Part shown: positions 1 to 3,114 of the stretch, in pieces
Numbering within the stretch: the first letter of the stretch is position 1
Layout: each line of letters opens with the position of its first letter
DNA from: Gammaproteobacteria bacterium
GTDB lineage: Bacteria; Pseudomonadota; Gammaproteobacteria; Chromatiales; Sedimenticolaceae
DNA: 5,211 nucleotides
Assembly (NCBI GenBank): GCA_020445245.1
Contig: JAGRHB010000156.1
Coordinates: 1 to 5,211 of the forward strand
Direction: 5' to 3'
Notes under the pieces: model-generated
The model's input: the letters and a program-made list of their open reading frames with translations, nothing else
Told to the model about the DNA's origin: nothing
Databases searched by the model: none
Position numbers and translations under genes: made by a program

Positions 1-675
1 GTACCCGCGCCGCACCACGTCGGCGCCGAGGCCACCAAAGATCTCTGTCATCGCCCGCGCGGCGACGCTCGAGTGCTCGTAAACCAGGATACGGCTGCCG
101 GCGAGGCAGCCGGCAGGGAAGAAATCCAGGTAGCGCGCGATGTAACGTCGGTAGGCCGAACCGTCTTCGGGTGGCAACGGCTGCGGCTCGATGAAGCAGC
201 CTTTCTCGTCGAACAGGGCCAGCGGTACAGACACCGTCTGCTCGCGAATGCCGGCCTCATCCGCCTTGAGCACTTCGCCATCCGGCTTATTGAACTTGAT
301 GCCATTGCGATCGTCGGGGATGTGACTGCCTGTCACCATCAGGCTGGCGATACGCTCGGCCATGCCGTAACAGGCTACGGCCGGGGTGGGGATGTTGCCG
401 CAATTGATGGGCTGGTAGCCGAGATCCGTGATTGCGCTGGCGGCGGCTACCATGATGCGCGGCGTGCTGGGACGGAAATCACCGGCCAATGCGACGGCAT
501 CGCCGGGGCGAATGACGCCGTCTTTTTCCAGATACTGCAGAAACCCGACTGTGTACAGGTAGCAGACACGATCGGTCATCGCATCGGCGAGACCGCGCGC
601 CCCACTGGTACCGAACCCCACACCGCTGCACGCCATGAGGTCCGCAATGACGATCGTTTCGGATTTCTCGCTCAT
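1..675 (-). CDS. Phosphomannomutase/phosphoglucomutase-family phosphohexomutase, N-terminal 225 residues (C-terminus off the left edge)
   Basis: Alpha-D-phosphohexomutase superfamily enzyme. Members interconvert hexose 1- and 6-phosphates (mannose or glucose) in the cytoplasm through a phosphoserine, feeding sugar-nucleotide synthesis for surface polysaccharides. Reading the minus strand gives 225 open codons. Residues 21-28 are FGTSGARG, the N-terminal family signature. GNIPTPAV at 93-100 is the usual strand-turn before the active site. TGSHIP at 115-120 followed by DRNGIKF is the phosphoserine loop, with Ser117 as the expected phosphoacceptor. The start of domain 2 (near 195-225, RILVYEHSSVAARAMTEIFG) is present. 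The Mg-binding DGDGDR-type loop and the C-terminal phosphate-binding domain would lie beyond the edge. ATG at 675 is the only start between an in-frame TAG about 14 codons upstream and the conserved signature. Its Shine-Dalgarno is poor. The loop reads TGSHIP rather than the TASHNP of E. coli ManB/Pgm types. Substrate preference cannot be decided from this half, so no symbol is given. Confidence 0.9.
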   Translation of the reverse strand, partial: MSEKSETIVIADLMACSGVGFGTSGARGLADAMTDRVCYLYTVGFLQYLEKDGVIRPGDAVALAGDFRPSTPRIMVAAASAITDLGYQPINCGNIPTPAVACYGMAERIASLMVTGSHIPDDRNGIKFNKPDGEVLKADEAGIREQTVSVPLALFDEKGCFIEPQPLPPEDGSAYRRYIARYLDFFPAGCLAGSRILVYEHSSVAARAMTEIFGGLGADVVRRGY

Positions 676-852
676 CCTGTTTTCGTGTTTGCCGGTGACG
701 GCCCGATTCTAGCGCCGATTCACACATAGACCGTAACCCCATTTCACGCGCGGCCGGCACGACGACCATGACCGGCCGGGGGGCGACACCGACCCTCGCC
801 ATCGACCTCATCTGTCGTTACGCTTGCACCCCTGGTTCAACGGGAGAAACAC
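676..852. other. Divergent intergenic region between the phosphohexomutase gene and purT
   Basis: This 177-bp gap must hold the promoters of both divergent genes. It contains an inverted repeat, CGGCCGG at 751-757 and CCGGCCG at 772-778, separated by 14 nt, so a 7-bp stem could form in a transcript. I see no convincing sigma-70 promoter for purT. The best pair, TCGCCA (796-801) and TACGCT (819-824) at 17 bp, is too weak to call. No match to the enterobacterial PurR operator (ACGCAAACG-type) is visible, so purine repression through a PurR box is not supported here. Confidence 0.5.
706..711 (-). promoter_or_regulatory. Possible -10 element (TAGAAT) for the phosphohexomutase gene
   Basis: On the minus strand TAGAAT lies about 30 nt upstream of the ATG at 675, a sensible leader length. 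It matches the sigma-70 -10 consensus at five of six positions. No good -35 is present: TTACGG lies at a 19-bp spacing, which is too long and weak. It stays a candidate only. Confidence 0.25.
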
Positions 853-2052
853 ATGCGTATCGGCACCCCCCTGAGCCCCTCGGCGACGCGAGTGATGCTG
901 CTGGGGGCCGGCGAGCTCGGCAAAGAGGTGATCATCGCGTTGCAGCGCCTGGGCGTCGAGGTGATTGCGGTCGATCGCTATGAGAATGCACCGGGCCACC
1001 AGGTCGCACACCGGGCACATGTGATCGACATGACCGACGGTGCCGCACTGCGCGACCTGGTGCTGCAGGAGCGGCCGGACCTGATCGTCCCGGAGATCGA
1101 GGCGATCGCCACCGACATGCTGGCCGAGATCGAGGCCGAGGGTATCGCCGGGGTGATCCCAACCGCGCGTGCCGCACAGCTGACGATGAACCGCGAGGGC
1201 ATCCGCCGTCTCGCGGCCGAGACGCTCGGCCTGCCCACCTCTGGGTACGCGTTTGCCGACAGTCTCGAGGAGGCACGGGAAGCGGCACGACGGCTGGGGT
1301 TCCCCTGCATCGTCAAACCGGTGATGTCGTCGTCGGGGAAGGGGCAGTCGACTGTGCAATCGGCGGACGGGCTGGAAACCGCATGGAACTACGCACTGAG
1401 CGCCGGTCGGGTGAACCGCGGACGCGTTATCGTCGAGGAGATGGTGCAGTTCGACTTCGAAATCACCCTGCTGACGGTGCGCGCAACGGGCGGCGACGGC
1501 GCCATTCACACGCACTTCTGCGCCCCGGTCGGACATCGCCAGGTTCACGGTGATTATGTTGAAAGCTGGCAGCCACAGCCGATGTCGGTCACCGCGTTCG
1601 AGCGTGCGTGCGACATCGCCGGCCGGATCACCGCCGAGCTGGGCGGGCGCGGCTTGTTCGGCGTGGAGCTGTTCGTGCGCGGCGACGAGGTGCTGTTCAG
1701 TGAGGTCAGCCCACGCCCACACGACACCGGCATGGTCACGATGATCACCCAGAGACAGGACGAGTTTTCACTGCACGCGCGAGCTATTCTCGGCCTGCCG
1801 GTGGACACGGGTCTCGCACAGACAGGCGCCAGTGCCGTGATCTATGGCGGTGTCGACGGCGAAGGCATCGTGTTCGACGACGTGGAACAGGCGCTCGCCA
1901 TCCCGCACAGCGAGATCCGGCTGTTCGGCAAGCCCGTCAGCTACCTGCGGCGGCGCATGGGCGTGGCGCTGGCGCATGCCGCCGATATCGAAGAGGCGCG
2001 CAGCAACGCTGCCCGGGCCGCCGCGCTTGTGAAACCGAAGCGCCCCATCTGA
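853..2052 (+). CDS. purT: Formate-dependent phosphoribosylglycinamide formyltransferase (GAR transformylase 2, PurT)
   Basis: PurT makes formyl-GAR from GAR, ATP and formate, the third step of purine synthesis, without the folate cofactor that PurN needs. It is a soluble ATP-grasp dimer. The 399 residues are close to the 392 of E. coli PurT, and the alignment from memory is strong throughout. Seen in order: [14 protein letters not shown] at 13-26 (N-terminal nucleotide-fold loop), VAVDRY-like IAVDRY at 38-43, the strongly conserved [13 protein letters not shown] at 78-90, [13 protein letters not shown] at 111-123, and [13 protein letters not shown] at 153-165 (ATP-grasp phosphate loop). [10 protein letters not shown] at 200-209, [10 protein letters not shown] at 221-230 and [16 protein letters not shown] at 281-296 carry the late ATP-grasp Mg/ATP residues, including Glu284. 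Relative to E. coli there is a short insertion just before HFCAPVG (about 211-220). The start ATG has GGGAG at 842-846, 6 nt upstream. It appears monocistronic: about 620 bp of non-coding sequence follows. Confidence 0.97.
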   Translation: MRIGTPLSPSATRVMLLGAGELGKEVIIALQRLGVEVIAVDRYENAPGHQVAHRAHVIDMTDGAALRDLVLQERPDLIVPEIEAIATDMLAEIEAEGIAGVIPTARAAQLTMNREGIRRLAAETLGLPTSGYAFADSLEEAREAARRLGFPCIVKPVMSSSGKGQSTVQSADGLETAWNYALSAGRVNRGRVIVEEMVQFDFEITLLTVRATGGDGAIHTHFCAPVGHRQVHGDYVESWQPQPMSVTAFERACDIAGRITAELGGRGLFGVELFVRGDEVLFSEVSPRPHDTGMVTMITQRQDEFSLHARAILGLPVDTGLAQTGASAVIYGGVDGEGIVFDDVEQALAIPHSEIRLFGKPVSYLRRRMGVALAHAADIEEARSNAARAAALVKPKRPI

Positions 2053-2066
2053 CGCGATATATCGCG
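2053..2066. repeat. 14-bp perfect palindrome (CGCGATATATCGCG) directly after the purT stop
   Basis: The palindrome begins on the base after the TGA. As RNA it could fold to a 5-bp stem with a 4-nt loop. No U-run follows, so it is not a classical terminator. It could protect the 3' end of the purT mRNA or be a protein site. Its CGCG-N6-CGCG layout recurs at 2469-2482. Confidence 0.5.
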
Positions 2067-2123
2067 CCGTTCCAGATCCCTTCGGCGGTCGCCAACAGCG
2101 CCCCGCCTACCCTTTGCCGCTTT

Positions 2124-2139
2124 CGTGAACCAGATCACA
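2124..2139. promoter_or_regulatory. CRP/Vfr-like operator
   Basis: CGTGA-N6-TCACA with spacer ACCAGA matches the CRP-family consensus TGTGA-N6-TCACA at nine of ten defined bases. The flank GATCACATTT is the ideal right half-site. The FNR pattern TTGAT-N4-ATCAA is not met, so a cAMP-receptor-type protein is the better guess. Its centre (2131.5) is about 41.5 bp before a start expected from TATTTT at 2161-2166, the geometry of a class II activated promoter. The regulated transcript is not obvious, because no gene follows for about 500 bp. Confidence 0.5.
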
Positions 2140-2160
2140 TTTTTCGCCCCGGGCGCCGAC

Positions 2161-2166
2161 TATTTT
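2161..2166 (+). promoter_or_regulatory. Possible -10 element (TATTTT) at class II distance from the CRP-like site
   Basis: TATTTT begins a T-rich tract (2163-2169) and matches the -10 consensus at four of six bases. Start of transcription would fall near 2173. The -35 region would be occupied by the CRP-like site. The same T-tract could instead be the tail of a weak purT terminator: a 4-bp stem at 2145-2155 lies nearby but ends 7 nt before the tract. Confidence 0.25.
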
Positions 2167-2251
2167 TTTCTTCCCAGGGTTTCCGGCAGTGCCGTGCCAA
2201 ATCGGGCGATGCCCCCCCAAAAGCTGGGGCGATCGGGTATAAGTCCTTGCG

Positions 2252-2257
2252 TATAAT
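2252..2257 (+). promoter_or_regulatory. Isolated consensus -10 (TATAAT)
   Basis: A perfect TATAAT, with TG two bases upstream of it rather than the canonical one. No -35 is visible: the hexamer at 17 bp spacing is GCGATC. A related TATAAG lies 14 bp upstream (2238-2243), both inside a GTATAA direct repeat. If active, transcription would begin near 2264 and run into the long hairpin at 2457-2522. Confidence 0.3.
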
Positions 2258-2329
2258 GATGTTTTTGGCCCTTCCTCTCCACCTTGAGTGCCGCAACCAC
2301 GCCAGGCGTCCGGATCCCGAACGGCATCA

Positions 2330-2343
2330 TTTCAGTGCTGAAA
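2330..2343. repeat. Inverted repeat TTTCAG-TG-CTGAAA
   Basis: Two 6-bp arms separated by 2 bp. The 2-nt spacer is too tight for an RNA hairpin of the full arms, so a dimeric protein site is the more natural reading. No regulator can be named. Confidence 0.35.
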
Positions 2344-2357
2344 GCAAACAGGCCCAT

Positions 2358-2371
2358 GCCGGGCGCCCGGC
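2358..2371. repeat. 14-bp GC palindrome (GCCGGGCGCCCGGC)
   Basis: A perfect self-complementary 14-mer lying between the short inverted repeat and the long hairpin. In a GC-rich genome this may be chance. As RNA only about 5 bp plus a 4-nt loop could form. Confidence 0.3.
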
Positions 2372-2456
2372 CCGCAAGCTCACCATCGAGCCCCCAATGT
2401 GTCGCCGCATCAGCTGGCTCTGAACGTGAATGCACTGGCCCCGAACGTACCGAAGA

Positions 2457-2522
2457 GCGACCGCTCGACGCGAAATTTCGCGTAATCTCGGATAAGCGCG
2501 AGATTTCGCGTCGAGCGGTCGC
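2457..2522. repeat. Long near-perfect inverted repeat / hairpin (27-nt arms, 12-nt loop)
   Basis: The left arm 2457-2483 pairs with the right arm 2496-2522. The outer 20 pairs are perfect Watson-Crick. The two irregular positions, 2477/2502 and 2483/2496, are U-G in RNA, so the fold is continuous for 27 pairs. The loop is 2484-2495 (AATCTCGGATAA). The left arm contains its own perfect palindrome, CGCGAAATTTCGCG (2469-2482). No U-run follows, so it is not a standard terminator. It sits about 90-157 bp upstream of the sigma-54 start. It could be a DNA cruciform or protein-binding element, a transcript 3' end, or a REP/MITE-like repeat. Confidence 0.85.
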
Positions 2523-2524
2523 GC

Positions 2525-2547
2525 ATAGACATCTAATGTCTATTAGA
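2525..2547. promoter_or_regulatory. Overlapping inverted repeats, candidate activator (enhancer) site for the sigma-54 promoter
   Basis: ATAGACAT-CTA-ATGTCTAT (2525-2543) is a perfect 8-bp inverted repeat with a 3-bp spacer. It overlaps a second one, TCTAAT-GTCT-ATTAGA (2532-2547). The first is centred at 2534, about 80 bp before the expected sigma-54 start at 2614. This is within the usual distance for binding sites of bacterial enhancer-binding proteins. The specific activator cannot be identified from the motif. Confidence 0.5.
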
Positions 2548-2587
2548 GAATGCTTTATCTGTTTGTTTTAACAAGAAAAAATTAAAG

Positions 2588-2603
2588 TGGCACGACGCTT
2601 GCT
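2588..2603 (+). promoter_or_regulatory. Sigma-54 (RpoN) -24/-12 promoter
   Basis: TGGCACG-ACGC-TTGCT is an exact match to the RpoN consensus TGGCACG-N4-TTGCW. The invariant GG (2589-2590) and GC (2601-2602) are separated by the required 10 bp. It is followed by a short CT/T-rich stretch. Transcription should start near 2614, leaving a leader of about 63 nt before the ATG at 2677. Such promoters need an ATP-hydrolysing activator bound upstream. The inverted repeats at 2525-2547 and 2457-2522 and the AT-rich DNA between fit that arrangement. Confidence 0.85.
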
Positions 2604-2612
2604 CTTTTCTCT

Positions 2613-2639
2613 TCGCCGAAACGCACAAAGATGCGGCGA
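2613..2639 (+). other. 5'-terminal stem-loop in the sigma-54 leader
   Basis: TCGCCG (2613-2618) pairs with CGGCGA (2634-2639) around a 15-nt loop. An alternative inner pairing is CGCA (2622-2625) with TGCG (2632-2635). The stem would lie at the very 5' end of the predicted transcript, where hairpins often stabilise mRNA. It leaves the Shine-Dalgarno free. Confidence 0.4.
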
Positions 2640-2664
2640 TTCAATACTTCAGAAGGATCTCAGC

Positions 2665-2671
2665 AAGGTGG
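2665..2671 (+). promoter_or_regulatory. Ribosome binding site that fixes the start of the small membrane protein
   Basis: AAGGTGG lies 5 nt before the ATG at 2677 and differs from the ideal AAGGAGG at one base. It selects 2677 over the upstream in-frame GTG at 2587, which overlaps the -24 promoter element and so would not be in the mRNA. Confidence 0.75.
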
Positions 2672-2676
2672 ATGAC

Positions 2677-2931
2677 ATGCATACCTCGTACTCTCCAGCG
2701 ACGGCAAATGAACCCAACGACAAGGCAGGGACACTGCTCAGCGTGGTGGGTCTGGTCGCCTGGCTCTCGGCCATGATGCTGGCAATCGCGGGCCCCTTGC
2801 TCGGTGTGAACGTACCCCCACTCCTTATCGTGGGGATGGTGGTTTTTTCGGGCGCATTTTCCGTCCTCTCGCTGCCGAAACTCATTGGTGTCGGCAAGCA
2901 GGATGGCACCCACCACAAACGTCACGCCTGA
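2677..2931 (+). CDS. Small two-helix membrane protein of unknown function under sigma-54 control (84 aa)
   Basis: I do not recognise a family. The protein has a polar N-terminus (residues 1-17, MHTSYSPATANEPNDKA). A first hydrophobic helix spans about 18-42 (from GTLLSVVGLVAWL to GPLLG), a short NVPP turn follows at 45-48, and a second helix spans about 49-69 (LLIVGMVVFSGAFSVLSL). The basic, His-rich tail (KQDGTHHKRHA, 74-84) suggests that both ends face the cytoplasm. There is no cleavable signal peptide or catalytic motif. The start is set by AAGGTGG at 2665-2671. The gene stands alone between a consensus RpoN promoter and a Rho-independent terminator, so it is probably a monocistronic, activator-dependent unit. 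E. coli pspG is an analogous lone sigma-54 gene for a small membrane protein, but I see no sequence similarity to it. A stress, nitrogen or motility role cannot be chosen. Confidence 0.8.
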   Translation: MHTSYSPATANEPNDKAGTLLSVVGLVAWLSAMMLAIAGPLLGVNVPPLLIVGMVVFSGAFSVLSLPKLIGVGKQDGTHHKRHA

Positions 2932-3005
2932 GCGCTGCACATTCCGGTTCTAAAGTTCTGTTCTCCGAGTAACAACAACATCCGAATACCGTCTCGACGG
3001 ACCCT

Positions 3006-3034
3006 AACCCCCCGTATCCCCGGGGGTTTTTTTT
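3006..3034 (+). terminator. Rho-independent terminator after the small membrane protein gene
   Basis: AACCCCC (3006-3012) pairs with GGGGGTT (3022-3028) around a 9-nt loop. T3027-T3034 form an 8-base U-run overlapping the end of the stem. It lies 75 nt after the stop at 2931 and 80 nt before the kinase start, so it should separate the two transcription units. Confidence 0.85.
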
Positions 3035-3114
3035 GCATTGCGGTATGATTCTGCTGCGCCGGACGCGTCACCCGAACCACCCGGCAAAGGGGCGCACCCC
3101 GGGGAATTGACACC

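Larger units (their letters stand above)
2053..2586. other. Gene-poor, structure-rich intergenic region
   Basis: About 530 bp without a convincing protein-coding gene. Open frames exist on the minus strand (2160-2435) and plus strand (2284-2571), but neither has a ribosome binding site, a recognisable domain or plausible codon use. Each is interrupted by clear regulatory structure. The region instead carries a CRP-like operator, T-rich and TATAAT elements, palindromes at 2330-2343 and 2358-2371, and the long hairpin at 2457-2522. It shifts from GC-rich to AT-rich at about 2525, which is typical of the DNA between an enhancer and a sigma-54 promoter. A non-coding RNA in 2264-2522 is possible but unproven. 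Confidence 0.55.

Noticed and set aside
73..729. Plus-strand 218-codon open frame opposite the phosphohexomutase
   Set aside because: It is the antisense shadow of the minus-strand enzyme, which carries unmistakable phosphohexomutase motifs.
808..1722. Minus-strand 304-codon open frame opposite purT
   Set aside because: Antisense shadow produced by GC-rich codon bias of purT; its His/Gln/Arg-rich composition is typical of such shadows.
2145..2169. Possible purT terminator (small GC stem followed by a T-tract)
   Set aside because: The stem is only 4 bp and ends 7 nt before the T-run, too loose for a Rho-independent terminator.
2160..2435. Minus-strand 91-codon open frame starting with GTG
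   Set aside because: No Shine-Dalgarno, no recognisable domain, and its 3' end runs into the T-tract beside the CRP-like site. Open frames of this length arise often in GC-rich DNA. It would deserve another look only if a protein search found conserved homologues.
2284..2571. Plus-strand 95-codon open frame starting with TTG
   Set aside because: It runs straight through the 66-nt hairpin and the overlapping inverted repeats, lacks a ribosome site, and its low-complexity Pro/Ser/Arg composition looks like an unselected frame.
2587..2676. Upstream GTG extension of the small membrane protein (30 extra residues)
   Set aside because: The GTG overlaps the -24 element of the sigma-54 promoter, so it would lie outside the transcript. 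The ATG at 2677 has a proper ribosome binding site.
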